Assembly (NCBI GenBank): GCA_002471015.1
Contig: DKPB01000095.1
Location: 1 to 27,872 of the forward strand
Length of the DNA: 27,872 nucleotides
DNA from: Stenotrophomonas sp. UBA7346
GTDB taxonomy: Bacteria > Pseudomonadota > Gammaproteobacteria > Xanthomonadales > Xanthomonadaceae
Direction of reading: 5' to 3'
Part shown: positions 1-8,081 of the stretch, one piece after another
Numbering within the stretch: position 1 is the stretch's first letter
How the letters are laid out: each line of letters starts with the position of its first letter
The notes under the pieces: generated by a model
The model's input: the letters and a program-made list of their open reading frames with translations, nothing else
Databases searched by the model: none
Told to the model about the DNA's origin: nothing
Program-made: the position numbers and the translations under genes

Positions 1-232
1 GGGGAGGGGTAAGCTTTCGCAGCTCCTGTAGAGCCGAGCCATGCTCGGCTGGAGCGTTCCCGGTAAAGCCTCTGCCGAGCATGGCTCGGCACTACGCTGT
101 TGCCCCTCCCTTTTGCGCAGCAAAGGGGAGAGCCGGGGAGGGGTAAGCTTTCGCAGCTCCTGTAGAGCCGAGCCATGCTCGGCTGGAGCATCCCCGGAAT
201 AGCCCTTGCCGAGCATGGCTCGGCACTACCGC
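1..232. repeat. Duplicated SMAG (GTAG-REP) dimers with G-rich palindrome
   Basis: A 95-bp sequence (1-95) recurs at 135-229 with a 134-bp period and a few substitutions in the middle. Each copy holds two SMAG hairpins facing each other: + at 28-50 and 162-184, - at 73-95 and 207-229. Each has a GTAG (or CTAC) end and a stem of about 8 bp built on GCCGAGC/GCTCGGC around a 3-nt loop. A G-rich palindrome (CCCCTCCC...GGGGAG type) at 103-143 separates the copies. The last SMAG ends 3 bp before the stop codon of the lipocalin gene, so it would form a hairpin at the 3' end of that mRNA. The array may continue to the left of the window. Confidence 0.9.
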
Positions 233-832
233 TTATTTCTTGTTGGGCACTTCAAAGCCCAGCTTGTCCACCTGCTGCGGGTGCTGCGGCACGCGCTTGA
301 GCTTGTCGGTGTTGACGTCGTACTTGTCACGCAGGCGGGTAGCCAGTTCGCGGTACAGCGCGGTGTCCATGTCCGGCTGGCGAGCGAAGATCCAGGCCAT
401 TTCACGGCCAGGGTAGCCAATCAGCGCCCAGGAATAATCCGGCGCCACCTCCAGCACCCGCGAGCGCGTCGGCACGATCTTGTAGAACCAGGTGCGCCAA
501 CGGCGGTTGCCGCTTTCCTGGTCCACCGATGCACGGATATCGATCTCTTCTTCCGGCTCGCTGAAGCCTTCGCGGTACTGGTAGCGGATGGCGACCTTGT
601 TGTCGTCCTGCAGGGTATAGGTGTTGATGCTGGCAACATGCCCGCGCTCGATGAAGTTGGGCACGCGGCCAATCACATACCAGCGGCCCATGAAGCGCTG
701 CAGGTCGATCGGGCCCTCGGCGATTCCCTGCGTGGGCGTTGCTGCCGGTGCGTTGTCCTGGGCGAGGGCATTGGCCGCCGGCAGGGTAAGGCCCAGCAGC
801 AGGGCGGACAGGAAGACAGGAATCAGTCGCAT
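233..832 (-). CDS. Exported lipocalin family protein (Blc-like)
   Basis: This is a lipocalin, a small beta-barrel protein that binds hydrophobic ligands; bacterial Blc proteins bind fatty acids and lysophospholipids in the envelope. The 199-residue product begins with a signal peptide (MRLIPVFLSALLLG..., likely cleaved after ANALA), then shows the lipocalin GxW signature (GRWYVIGRVPNFIERG) and the late Blc-like stretch PDYSWALIGYPGR. Unlike E. coli Blc there is no cysteine at the cleavage site, so it should be soluble and periplasmic rather than an outer-membrane lipoprotein. The ATG at 832 was chosen because it puts the signal peptide at the N-terminus; an in-frame ATG at 868 would add 12 residues. 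A weak AAGG lies about 14 nt upstream. The gene stands alone and ends against a SMAG hairpin. The ligand is not known. Confidence 0.88.
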   Translation of the reverse strand: MRLIPVFLSALLLGLTLPAANALAQDNAPAATPTQGIAEGPIDLQRFMGRWYVIGRVPNFIERGHVASINTYTLQDDNKVAIRYQYREGFSEPEEEIDIRASVDQESGNRRWRTWFYKIVPTRSRVLEVAPDYSWALIGYPGREMAWIFARQPDMDTALYRELATRLRDKYDVNTDKLKRVPQHPQQVDKLGFEVPNKK

Positions 833-969
833 TACGGGGTAGGTCGCCTTGGTAGGTGATGACAGCATGTTCGACGGCCGGCGATGGGCGCGTCAATGGC
901 AGATCGCAGTCCGTGAGATGGCCGCCGCCGAGCATGCACTCCACCACAGCAATGTTGCCGGAGAACGTC

Positions 970-1287
970 ATGGTCAAGCCGCTCGCATCGTCATCCCGTC
1001 GTAACGAACATGAAGCCCCTGATCCCCGTGTGCTGCGTTGCGTCAGGCAGGTGGCGCTGGCAGGCCTGGCGTTGGTGCTGGTGTGGCCGGCGGCGCGGGG
1101 TCACAGCCAGTGGATTGGTTGGATGCCGATGTGGTTGGTGGGTATGCCGCTTAGCGCATGGTGGGCGTTGTACCGCTTCCGCTTGCCGGCGGTCTGGCGC
1201 CAGCGCAAGACCTCACCTCGGCGTCGCGGGCCGCAGGCCAAGCGCCTCCGGCGTCCGGCCCGGGCGCGCTGGTCGCAGGCAGCCTGA
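970..1287 (+). CDS. Small hypothetical membrane protein
   Basis: A 105-residue protein of unknown function. After a charged N-terminus (SSSRRNEHE) there are two probable membrane segments: VALAGLALVLVWPAA, and a second Trp/Met-rich one (WIGWMPMWLVGMPLSAWWALY). The C-terminus is very basic (many Arg/Lys) and is probably cytoplasmic. The ATG at 970 is supported by GGAG six bases upstream. The gene lies between the divergent lipocalin and the prolyl oligopeptidase gene, 68 bp before the latter. I recognise no domain. The good ribosome binding site and the clean two-helix pattern argue that it is real; a chance frame in GC-rich DNA remains possible. Confidence 0.6.
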   Translation: MVKPLASSSRRNEHEAPDPRVLRCVRQVALAGLALVLVWPAARGHSQWIGWMPMWLVGMPLSAWWALYRFRLPAVWRQRKTSPRRRGPQAKRLRRPARARWSQAA

Positions 1288-1355
1288 CCTTCGACACGTG
1301 GGGCAGGGGCGGGGCCTGTGCTAGCGTTCGCGGCCTATGACCGCATGGAGCCAAC

Positions 1356-3455
1356 ATGTCCCGACTCACCTCTGCCTGCCTCGTGGCAGGCCTGCTTTCC
1401 ACCAGCCTGGCCGGTGCCGCCGTGGCCGCTGAAGAACCCCAGGACAAGTACGCTTGGCTGGAAGACGTCACCGGCGACAAGCCGCTGGCCTGGGTGAAGG
1501 AGCAGAACGCCAAGTCCGAAGGCCGCCTGGCCGTGACCCCGCAGTTCAAGGCGATGGAAGCCGGCATCCGCGAGGTGCTGGATTCGGACGCCAAGATCCC
1601 GGGCGTGGAGAAGATCGGCGACTACTACTACAACTTCTGGAAGGACCAGCAGCACGAGCGCGGCGTGTGGCGCCGTACCACGCTGGTGGAGTACCGCAAG
1701 GCCGAGCCGCTGTGGGAAACCGTGCTGGACCTGGACGCGCTGAACAAGGCCGAGGGTGAGAACTGGGTGTGGCACGGCGCCAACTGCCTGCGCCCGGAAT
1801 ACAACCGCTGCCTGATCGCGCTGTCGCGCGGCGGCGCCGATGCCGATGTCACCCGCGAGTTCGACATTTCCAAGAAGGACTGGATCAAGGATGGCTTCTT
1901 CCGTCCGGAGGCCAAGGGCGGCCTGGGCTGGATCGACCAGGACAACGTCTTCGTCTATACCGATTTCGGTGATGGCTCGATGACCACCTCCGGCTATCCG
2001 CGCGTGGTCAAGCGCTGGCAGCGCGGCACCCCGATCAGTGCCGCCACCACCGTGTACGAGGGCACGCCGGAGGACATGTACATCTCGGCGATGCACGATG
2101 ACACGCCGGGCTTCGAGCGCAACTTCGTCAGCCGCACGATTGCCTTCTACAACAACGAACTGTTCCTGATCGGCGCCGATGGCAAGCTGACCAAGGTGGA
2201 CGCGCCGAATTCGGCGGAGAAGGGCATCCGCCGCGAGTGGCTGACCCTGGAACTGCGCGAGCCGTGGACCGTGGCTGGCAAGACTTACACCGCGGGCTCG
2301 CTGCTGGCGACGAAGTTTGATGATTTCATGGCCGGCAAGCGCGAGTTCGATGTGCTGTTCGCGCCGACCGACACCACCTCGCTGGCCGGCACCACCTGGA
2401 CCAAGTCGCACGTGGTGTTGAACGTGCTGGACGACGTCAAGAATCGCCTGAAGGTGCTGACCCACGGCAAGGACGGCTGGGTGAGCAGTGATTTCACCGG
2501 CGCCCCGGCATTCGGCACCATTGGTGTTGGCGCGGTGGACGCGGACGAAAGCGATGCGGTGTGGATGACCGTCACCGACTACCTGACCCCGACCACGCTG
2601 TCGCTGGCCGAAATCGGCAAGCAGCCGGAAGTGCTCAAGACCATGCCGGCGTTCTTCGATGCCAGCGACAAGGTGATCGAGCAGCACTTCGCCACCAGCA
2701 AGGACGGCACCCGCGTGCCGTACTTCGTGGTGCACGACAAGGCGATGAAGCTGGACGGCTCCAACCCGACCCTGCTGTACGGCTACGGTGGCTTCGAGAT
2801 CTCGCTGACCCCGAGTTATTCCGGCGGCATGGGCCGGGCCTGGTTGGACAAGGGCGGCGTGTATGTCGTGGCCAACATCCGTGGCGGTGGCGAGTATGGC
2901 CCGCGCTGGCACCAGGCGGCGTTGAAGCAGAACCGCCACAAGGCGTATGAGGACATGGCGGCGGTGGCGCAGGATCTGGTCACCCGCAAGATCACCTCGG
3001 CCAAGCACCTGGGCGTGCAGGGCGGCAGCAACGGCGGCCTGCTGACCGGCAATATGCTGACCCAGTACCCGGAGCTGTTCGGTGCGGTGGTGGTGCAGGT
3101 TCCGTTGCTGGACATGAAGCGCTACAGCCACCTGTTGGCCGGAGCCTCGTGGATGGCCGAGTACGGCAACCCGGATACGGCCGATTGGGACTTCATCAAG
3201 ACCTTCTCGCCGTACCACCTGTTTGATCCGGCCAAGAGCTACCCGCCGGTGCTGTTCACCACCTCCACCCGCGATGACCGCGTCCACCCGGGCCACGCCC
3301 GCAAGATGGCGGCCAAGATGATCGATGCAGGCAAGGATGTGACCTACTACGAAAACATCGAAGGTGGCCACGGTGGTGCGGCGAACAATGCGCAGGCCGC
3401 GCATATGTCGGCACTGGCGTACAGCTTCCTGTGGGAGCAGCTGAGCAAGAAGTGA
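1356..3455 (+). CDS. Secreted prolyl oligopeptidase (family S9A)
   Basis: A serine peptidase of the prolyl oligopeptidase family, which cuts short peptides on the carboxyl side of proline. The 699-residue product starts with a signal peptide (MSRLTSACLVAGLL..., cleavage near AVAA), so it probably acts in the periplasm or outside the cell. Next come the N-terminal S9 motif (DKYAWLEDV), the beta-propeller and the C-terminal alpha/beta-hydrolase domain. The catalytic triad is visible: Ser558 in GGSNGG, Asp in RDDRV (640-641) and His672 in EGGHGG. The family RGGGEYG motif is present. Length is normal for the family. The start is fixed by GGAG five bases upstream. A strong terminator follows directly, so it is probably monocistronic. 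It is paralogous to the oligopeptidase B gene downstream. Confidence 0.95.
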   Translation: MSRLTSACLVAGLLSTSLAGAAVAAEEPQDKYAWLEDVTGDKPLAWVKEQNAKSEGRLAVTPQFKAMEAGIREVLDSDAKIPGVEKIGDYYYNFWKDQQHERGVWRRTTLVEYRKAEPLWETVLDLDALNKAEGENWVWHGANCLRPEYNRCLIALSRGGADADVTREFDISKKDWIKDGFFRPEAKGGLGWIDQDNVFVYTDFGDGSMTTSGYPRVVKRWQRGTPISAATTVYEGTPEDMYISAMHDDTPGFERNFVSRTIAFYNNELFLIGADGKLTKVDAPNSAEKGIRREWLTLELREPWTVAGKTYTAGSLLATKFDDFMAGKREFDVLFAPTDTTSLAGTTWTKSHVVLNVLDDVKNRLKVLTHGKDGWVSSDFTGAPAFGTIGVGAVDADESDAVWMTVTDYLTPTTLSLAEIGKQPEVLKTMPAFFDASDKVIEQHFATSKDGTRVPYFVVHDKAMKLDGSNPTLLYGYGGFEISLTPSYSGGMGRAWLDKGGVYVVANIRGGGEYGPRWHQAALKQNRHKAYEDMAAVAQDLVTRKITSAKHLGVQGGSNGGLLTGNMLTQYPELFGAVVVQVPLLDMKRYSHLLAGASWMAEYGNPDTADWDFIKTFSPYHLFDPAKSYPPVLFTTSTRDDRVHPGHARKMAAKMIDAGKDVTYYENIEGGHGGAANNAQAAHMSALAYSFLWEQLSKK

Positions 3456-3480
3456 TGCCTGGTTTGAAATGATGCAAAGC

Positions 3481-3510
3481 AAACGCCACCGGGAGGTGGC
3501 GTTTGTTTTT
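3481..3510 (+). terminator. Rho-independent terminator of the prolyl oligopeptidase gene
   Basis: A perfect 10-bp stem (AAACGCCACC at 3481-3490 with GGTGGCGTTT at 3495-3504), loop GGGA, then GTTTTT. It begins 26 bp after the stop codon. Confidence 0.92.
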
Positions 3511-3972
3511 GCTTTTGTCTAAGCCCCTCTCCCGCAAGCGGGAGAGGGGTTGGGGTGAGGGCAGGACGGAGTCCTGATGGTGTATTGAGGTGGCTGCTTC
3601 CAAAGCTCAAAAGCGCAAAAGCGCAAAAGCGCAAAAGCGCCCCTCATCCGCCTCCGGGCACCTTCCCCCGCAAGCGGGAGAAGGGAATAACAAAAGCCGA
3701 GCTAAAGCCAAGCAGATGCCAAAGCCAAAGCACCCCTCCCCAACCCTCCCCTTCGCCTGCGGCGAAAGGGAGGGCGTTGCGAGCCAAGCATGCGTTGCTT
3801 GTTGCTTGTTGCTTGCTGCTTGCGCTTCTGCTTCAGGCTGGAGTTCCCAGCTTCTGCTGTCGCTTCTACCCCCTCCCTTTCGCCATAGGCGAAGGGGAGG
3901 GTTGGGGAGGGGGGCTTTCAGTTTCTGATGCTTGGCTTCGCGCCTTTGGCTCTGGATTCTCAAACCACCCAA
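3511..3972. repeat. Gene-free repeat cluster between convergent genes
   Basis: No credible gene lies in these 462 bp. Contents in order: a hairpin built on CTCCCGC-AA-GCGGGAG (3524-3549); four perfect tandem copies of the 8-mer AAAAGCGC (3609-3640); a second hairpin of the CCCGC-AA-GCGGG type (3661-3684); a G-rich palindrome (3733-3774); four near-identical 7-mers GTTGCTT (3794-3821, the last GCTGCTT); and a second G-rich palindrome in the opposite orientation (3869-3914). The two G-rich palindromes face each other as an inverted pair about 180 bp across. Unlike the other repeat clusters here, it has no SMAG hairpin. The cluster separates the prolyl oligopeptidase gene (+) from the aminotransferase gene (-). 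Confidence 0.85.
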
Positions 3973-5166
3973 TCACCCGGCAGTCATCAGCTTCCAGCTC
4001 TCCAGGCCACGCCCAATCCGCGTCACCGCCTCCTGCAAACGCCCGACATCCTGCGTATAGGCAATCCGCACATGCTGGTTGGCCCGGTAGTTGCCAAAGT
4101 CCAGGCCGGGCGTAAATGCCACATGCTCGGTCTCCAGGAAATGCGCACAGAACGCCTGCGCATCCTCGGTAAACGCACTCACATCGCAGTACAGATAAAA
4201 CGCACCCTGCGGCTCCACATCAATGCGGAAGCCCAGTTCGCGCAACGCAGGCAACAGATAATCCCGCCGCTGCCGGAACTGCTCGCGGCGCTGCTCGAAG
4301 ATGGCGATCGTCTCCGGCTCGAAACACGCCAGCGCCGCATGTTGGGCCATCGACGGCGCGCTGATGTACAGGTTCTGCGCAAGCTTCTCCAGTTCGGGTA
4401 CCGCGCGCTGCGGGGCGACCAGCCAGCCCAACCGCCAGCCGGTCATGCCGAAATACTTGGAGAAACTGTTCAGCACAAAGGCTTCGTCATCCACTTCCAG
4501 CACGCTGGGGGCGTCAAAACCATAGGTCAGGCCGTGGTAGATCTCATCCACCACCAGATGCCCGCCACGCTGCTTCAACGCGGTAGACAATCCAGCCAAC
4601 TGCCCGGTATCGAGCGTGGTGCCGGTGGGATTGGCAGGCGAGGCCACCAGGGCCCCGACACTGGCCGCATTCCAATTGGCCGCAATCGATTCAGGGGTGA
4701 GCTGGTAGCCGCTATCCGGCCCCACCGGCACCAGCTGCGCCGCACCCTCTACCAGTCGCAGGAAATGCCGGTTGCAGGGATAGCCCGGGTCGGCCAGCAA
4801 CCAGTGCTTGTCCGGGTCCACCAGCAGGCTGGAGGCCAGCAGCAACGCGCCCGAGCCGCCCGGGGTAACCAGAATCCGCTCCGGGTCGATATCCAGGCCG
4901 TAACGCTGGCCGTAGAAGCCCGAGATCGCCTGGCGCAAGGCGGGCAGGCCACGGGCGGCGGTGTAACGGGTGTGGCCGGCGGCCAGGGCCGCCTGACCGG
5001 CGCGGATGATGGGCTCGGCGGTGGTGAAATCCGGCTCGCCGATCTCCAGATGGATCACATCGTGGCCTTGCTGTTCCAGCGCATTGGCGCGGGCCAGCAG
5101 CGACATGACGTGGAAGGGCGCGATTTCCTGGCTGCGACGGCTGTAGGGGGTGTGGGGCGTGTTCAT
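3973..5166 (-). CDS. PLP-dependent aminotransferase, class I/II
   Basis: A fold-type I aminotransferase that moves an amino group between an amino acid and a 2-oxo acid using pyridoxal phosphate. The 397-residue product shows the family landmarks in order: LEIGEPDF near the N-terminus, YTAARGLPALR, the substrate/cofactor stretch SPANPTGTT, VDEIYHGL (Asp contacting the PLP nitrogen), the Schiff-base Lys237 in SFSKYFGMTGWRLGW, and a C-terminal Arg in NQHVRIAY. It most resembles the AspC/AlaA-like group, but substrate specificity cannot be read from sequence. The ATG at 5166 is chosen because homology begins just after it. No Shine-Dalgarno is present, and a TATCAT -10-like box ends exactly 7 nt before the A of the ATG, so the mRNA may be leaderless. 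It is divergent from oligopeptidase B with 104 bp between starts. Confidence 0.93.
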   Translation of the reverse strand: MNTPHTPYSRRSQEIAPFHVMSLLARANALEQQGHDVIHLEIGEPDFTTAEPIIRAGQAALAAGHTRYTAARGLPALRQAISGFYGQRYGLDIDPERILVTPGGSGALLLASSLLVDPDKHWLLADPGYPCNRHFLRLVEGAAQLVPVGPDSGYQLTPESIAANWNAASVGALVASPANPTGTTLDTGQLAGLSTALKQRGGHLVVDEIYHGLTYGFDAPSVLEVDDEAFVLNSFSKYFGMTGWRLGWLVAPQRAVPELEKLAQNLYISAPSMAQHAALACFEPETIAIFEQRREQFRQRRDYLLPALRELGFRIDVEPQGAFYLYCDVSAFTEDAQAFCAHFLETEHVAFTPGLDFGNYRANQHVRIAYTQDVGRLQEAVTRIGRGLESWKLMTAG

Positions 5167-5172
5167 GCCTGC

Positions 5173-5178
5173 ATGATA
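5173..5178 (-). promoter_or_regulatory. Putative -10 box giving a leaderless aminotransferase mRNA
   Basis: On the minus strand TATCAT (5/6 to TATAAT) places +1 at 5166, the A of the start codon. A weak -35 candidate TTGCCC lies at 5203-5198 with a long 19-bp spacer. This is inference from spacing only. Confidence 0.4.
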
Positions 5179-5270
5179 GGCGGCGTGTATGGCAGCGGGG
5201 CAAGCGCCGGGCATGGCACACTGTGGGCTGTTGCACTGGATGCACCGTCCTTCTGCCGGAGCGCACACTG

Positions 5271-7382
5271 ATGAAAGCCCCCCTTTGCCTGTTGGTTGCA
5301 AGCCTGATGATCACTACCGCCGCCGCTGCCCCCCTGCCCACCCCGCCGGACGTCGAAAAGCGCCCGCATACGGTGAGCGCCCCGTTTGGTGCGCAGCGCG
5401 AGGACGATTACTACTGGCTGCGGGATGACGAACGCAAGGAGCCGGCGATGCTGGCCTACCTCAATGCCGAGAACGCCTATACCGACGCCCTGATGGCGCC
5501 GCTCAAGCCGTTGCAGGACAAGCTGTACGCCGAGATCGTCGGCCGCATCAAGCAGGACGATGCCAGCGTGCCCTACCGCGAGCGCGGCTACTGGTATTAC
5601 ACCCGTTACGAGACCGGCAAGGACTACCCCATCCACGCCCGCCGCAAGGGCGACATGCAGGCCCCGGAAGAGGTATTGCTGGATCTCAATACGCTGGCCG
5701 AAGGCAAGGGCTACTACGCCGTCAGCGACATGGACGTGAGCCGCGACAACCGCCTGCTGGCCTACGCCGAAGACAGCGTGGGCCGCCGCCAGTACACCAT
5801 CCGCTTCAAGGACCTGGAGTCCGGCAAGCTGCTGGACGATGTGATTGAAGGCGTATCGGCCAACGTGGTGTGGGCTGACGACAACCGTACCCTGTTCTAT
5901 GTCGAGAACGACCCGGAAACCCTGCTGACCGTACGCGTCAAGAAACACGTGCTCGGCACGCCCACCAGCACCGACGTGCTGGTCTACGAGGAGAAGGACG
6001 ACAGCTTCTACATGGGCATCGGCCGTACCCGTGACGACCGCTACATCACCATCGGCGTGGACAGCACCGTGTCCTCCGAGCTGCGTTACACCTCTGCGGC
6101 CAATCCGGGCGAGTTCACCGTGCTGGCAAAGCGCGAGCGCGATGTGGAATACGACGCAGACCACTACAACGGGCAATGGGTGATCCGCACCAATGCCGAT
6201 GGCGCCACCAACTTCAAGCTGGTCACCGCGCCGGAAGGCGCCACCAGCCGCAAGCAGTGGACGGATTGGGTGAAACACGATCCGCAGGTGCTGATCGAAG
6301 GCTTTGAACTGTTCGACGGCTACACCGCCATCGCAGAGCGCGCCGAAGCGCTGGAACGCGTGCGCCTGCTGTTTGCCGATGGCCGCAGCGAGTTCGTCAA
6401 GGCCGACGAGCCCGCCTACTCGATGGGCCTTTCGGTCAATGCCGAACCCGAAACCGAGTGGCTGCGCTACACCTACACCTCGCTGACCACCCCGGCCACC
6501 ACCTACGAACTCAACGTCAAGACCGGCGAGCGCCGCCAGCTCAAGCAGCAGCCGGTGATCGGCTATGACCCGAGCAAGTACGAAACCGAGCGCGTGTGGG
6601 TAACCGCCCGTGATGGCGCGCGCATCCCGGTGTCGCTGGTCTACAAGAAGGGCTTCAAGAAAGACGGCACGGCCGCCCTCTACCAGTACGCCTACGGCAG
6701 CTACGGCATGTCGATGGACCCCGGTTTCAACCAGAGCGTGGTCAGCCTGCTGGACCGTGGTGTGGTCTATGCCATCGCGCATATCCGCGGCGGCCAGGAA
6801 ATGGGCCGCAGTTGGTATGACAACGGCAAGCTGCTGCACAAGCAGAACACCTTCAATGACTTTGTCGACGTGACCCGCGCGCTGGTCGCACAGGGTTACG
6901 CCGCCAAGGACCGCGTGGCCGCGTCCGGTGGCAGTGCCGGCGGCCTGCTGATGGGCGCGGTGGCCAACCAGGCACCGGCCGACTACCGGGTGATGGTGGC
7001 GCAGGTGCCATTCGTCGACGTGGTCACCACCATGCTCGATGCCAGCATTCCGCTGACCACCAACGAATACGACGAGTGGGGCAACCCGGAGCAGAAGCCG
7101 TATTACGACTACATGCTCAAGTACTCGCCGTATGACAACGTCACCGCGCAGGCGTATCCGTCGCTGTTCGTCGGCACCGGCCTATGGGATTCGCAGGTGC
7201 AGTACTGGGAGCCGGCGAAGTGGGTGGCCAAGCTGCGTGACGTCAACACCGGTACCGCGCCGATCGTGTTCCGCACCAACATGGAAGCCGGCCACGGCGG
7301 CAAGTCCGGCCGCTTCCAGCGTTACAAGGAACAGGCCGAGTCCTTCGCCTTCGTGCTGTCGCAGCTGGGCGTCGCCGACTGA
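5271..7382 (+). CDS. ptrB: Oligopeptidase B with signal peptide (family S9A)
   Basis: Oligopeptidase B (protease II) cleaves peptides after Arg or Lys. The 703-residue product matches E. coli PtrB over nearly its whole length: YYWLRDD near the N-terminus, YGIRF/RQYTIRF-type propeller repeats, SYGMSMDPGF, HIRGGQEMGR, then the catalytic Ser555 in GGSAGGLLMG, Asp640 in GLWDSQVQYWEPAKW and His675 in EAGHGGKSGR. The stretch VPFVDVVTTMLD is typical of PtrB rather than prolyl oligopeptidase. Unlike the cytosolic E. coli enzyme it begins with a likely signal peptide (MKAPLCLLVASLMITT AAAAP), suggesting export. The ATG at 5271 has GGAG nine bases upstream. The DUF454 gene follows after 16 bp and is probably cotranscribed. 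Confidence 0.95.
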   Translation: MKAPLCLLVASLMITTAAAAPLPTPPDVEKRPHTVSAPFGAQREDDYYWLRDDERKEPAMLAYLNAENAYTDALMAPLKPLQDKLYAEIVGRIKQDDASVPYRERGYWYYTRYETGKDYPIHARRKGDMQAPEEVLLDLNTLAEGKGYYAVSDMDVSRDNRLLAYAEDSVGRRQYTIRFKDLESGKLLDDVIEGVSANVVWADDNRTLFYVENDPETLLTVRVKKHVLGTPTSTDVLVYEEKDDSFYMGIGRTRDDRYITIGVDSTVSSELRYTSAANPGEFTVLAKRERDVEYDADHYNGQWVIRTNADGATNFKLVTAPEGATSRKQWTDWVKHDPQVLIEGFELFDGYTAIAERAEALERVRLLFADGRSEFVKADEPAYSMGLSVNAEPETEWLRYTYTSLTTPATTYELNVKTGERRQLKQQPVIGYDPSKYETERVWVTARDGARIPVSLVYKKGFKKDGTAALYQYAYGSYGMSMDPGFNQSVVSLLDRGVVYAIAHIRGGQEMGRSWYDNGKLLHKQNTFNDFVDVTRALVAQGYAAKDRVAASGGSAGGLLMGAVANQAPADYRVMVAQVPFVDVVTTMLDASIPLTTNEYDEWGNPEQKPYYDYMLKYSPYDNVTAQAYPSLFVGTGLWDSQVQYWEPAKWVAKLRDVNTGTAPIVFRTNMEAGHGGKSGRFQRYKEQAESFAFVLSQLGVAD

Positions 7383-7398
7383 AACCCGGGTTGCCGTG

Positions 7399-7806
7399 AT
7401 GTCCGATCCACCGCCGCCACCCGATCCACGCCCACCGCGCCTGCGCTGGGCGTGGTGGTTGTTGGCCTATGTGAGCCTGGGTGTGGGCATCATCGGCATC
7501 TTCGTGCCGGGGCTGCCCACCACCGTGTTCGTGCTGATTTCGGCATGGGCGGCCTCGCGCGGCTCCGAACGGTTGCACCGCTGGCTGCTGCAGCACCCGC
7601 GTTTCGGCCCGGCCATCCGTGACTGGCAGGCCCACGGCGCGGTGAGCCGCAAGGGCAAGTGGATGGCCAGCCTGACCATGCTGGCCTGCGCCCTGATCAC
7701 CCTGTGGTGCGTGCCCTTGGCCTGGGTCAAGTGGACCTCGATCAGCATCATGTCCTGCGTCTGCCTGTGGCTGTGGTTGCGCCCGCTGCCGCCGGGCGAA
7801 CGCTGA
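7399..7806 (+). CDS. DUF454 (YbaN-like) inner membrane protein
   Basis: A 135-residue inner membrane protein of the DUF454/YbaN family, whose function is not established. A proline-rich N-terminus (SDPPPPPDPRPPR) precedes a first pair of membrane segments (WWLLAYVSLGVGIIGIF, and TTVFVLISAWAAS after the family motif PGLPTT). Then come the conserved loop SERLHRWLLQHPRFGP and two further hydrophobic stretches near the C-terminus. The ATG at 7399 gives the normal family length. A GTG directly before it (7396) is possible, and the Shine-Dalgarno is weak. It starts 16 bp after ptrB, so it is probably the second gene of that transcript. Confidence 0.88.
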   Translation: MSDPPPPPDPRPPRLRWAWWLLAYVSLGVGIIGIFVPGLPTTVFVLISAWAASRGSERLHRWLLQHPRFGPAIRDWQAHGAVSRKGKWMASLTMLACALITLWCVPLAWVKWTSISIMSCVCLWLWLRPLPPGER

Positions 7807-7844
7807 ACAGCGACCCCGTCGTTCGGACTTCATGGTCCAGTGGC

Positions 7845-7850
7845 TATACT
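7845..7850 (+). promoter_or_regulatory. Putative -10 box giving a leaderless lptM mRNA
   Basis: TATACT (5/6 to TATAAT) ends 7 nt before the A of the lptM ATG, so +1 would be the A itself. The -35 region is weak (TTCGGA at 7822-7827, 17-bp spacer). There is no good Shine-Dalgarno between the box and the ATG. This would be the main promoter of the lptM-dapF-xerC block. Confidence 0.5.
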
Positions 7851-7856
7851 CCGGGG

Positions 7857-8081
7857 ATGAACAAGACGTCCCGTTTCCTGATTCTCATCCCGGCGGCCCT
7901 CCTGCTGCTGGGCCTTAGTGCCTGCGGCAACAAGGGCCCCCTGGTGATGCCGCAGAAGCCGGTGCCGATCGAAGAACAGGAAGTCACCCCGGAAGACCAA
8001 CCCGCCGCCGATCCGGCCGCCGACAAGAAGGCGGACGAAGCCATTGACGATGCAACCGGTGGTGATGGCGTCAATGAGTAA
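7857..8081 (+). CDS. lptM: LptM lipoprotein (YifL family), LPS translocon assembly factor
   Basis: A 74-residue lipoprotein of the LptM/YifL family. In E. coli LptM binds LptD and helps mature the LptD-LptE LPS translocon at the outer membrane. The signal peptide (MNKTSRFLILIPAALLLLG) ends in the lipobox LSAC, with Cys23 as the acylated residue. The following CGNKGPL is the family hallmark. The rest is an acidic, Pro/Ala-rich low-complexity tail. The position just before dapF is the same as in E. coli (yifL-dapF), which supports the assignment. The 3' end overlaps the dapF start. No Shine-Dalgarno is apparent; see the TATACT box upstream. Confidence 0.88.
   Translation: MNKTSRFLILIPAALLLLGLSACGNKGPLVMPQKPVPIEEQEVTPEDQPAADPAADKKADEAIDDATGGDGVNE

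Noticed and set aside
1335..3482. 715-codon open frame antisense to the prolyl oligopeptidase gene
   Set aside because: A product of GC-rich codon bias in the sense gene; the translation is His/Arg/Val/Gly-rich without any domain. The same applies to the long antisense frames at 5163-6839, 20963-23509 and 25507-27684.
3928..5271. 447-codon plus-strand frame opposite the aminotransferase gene
   Set aside because: The minus strand carries an unmistakable PLP aminotransferase; the plus frame is low-complexity and is its shadow.
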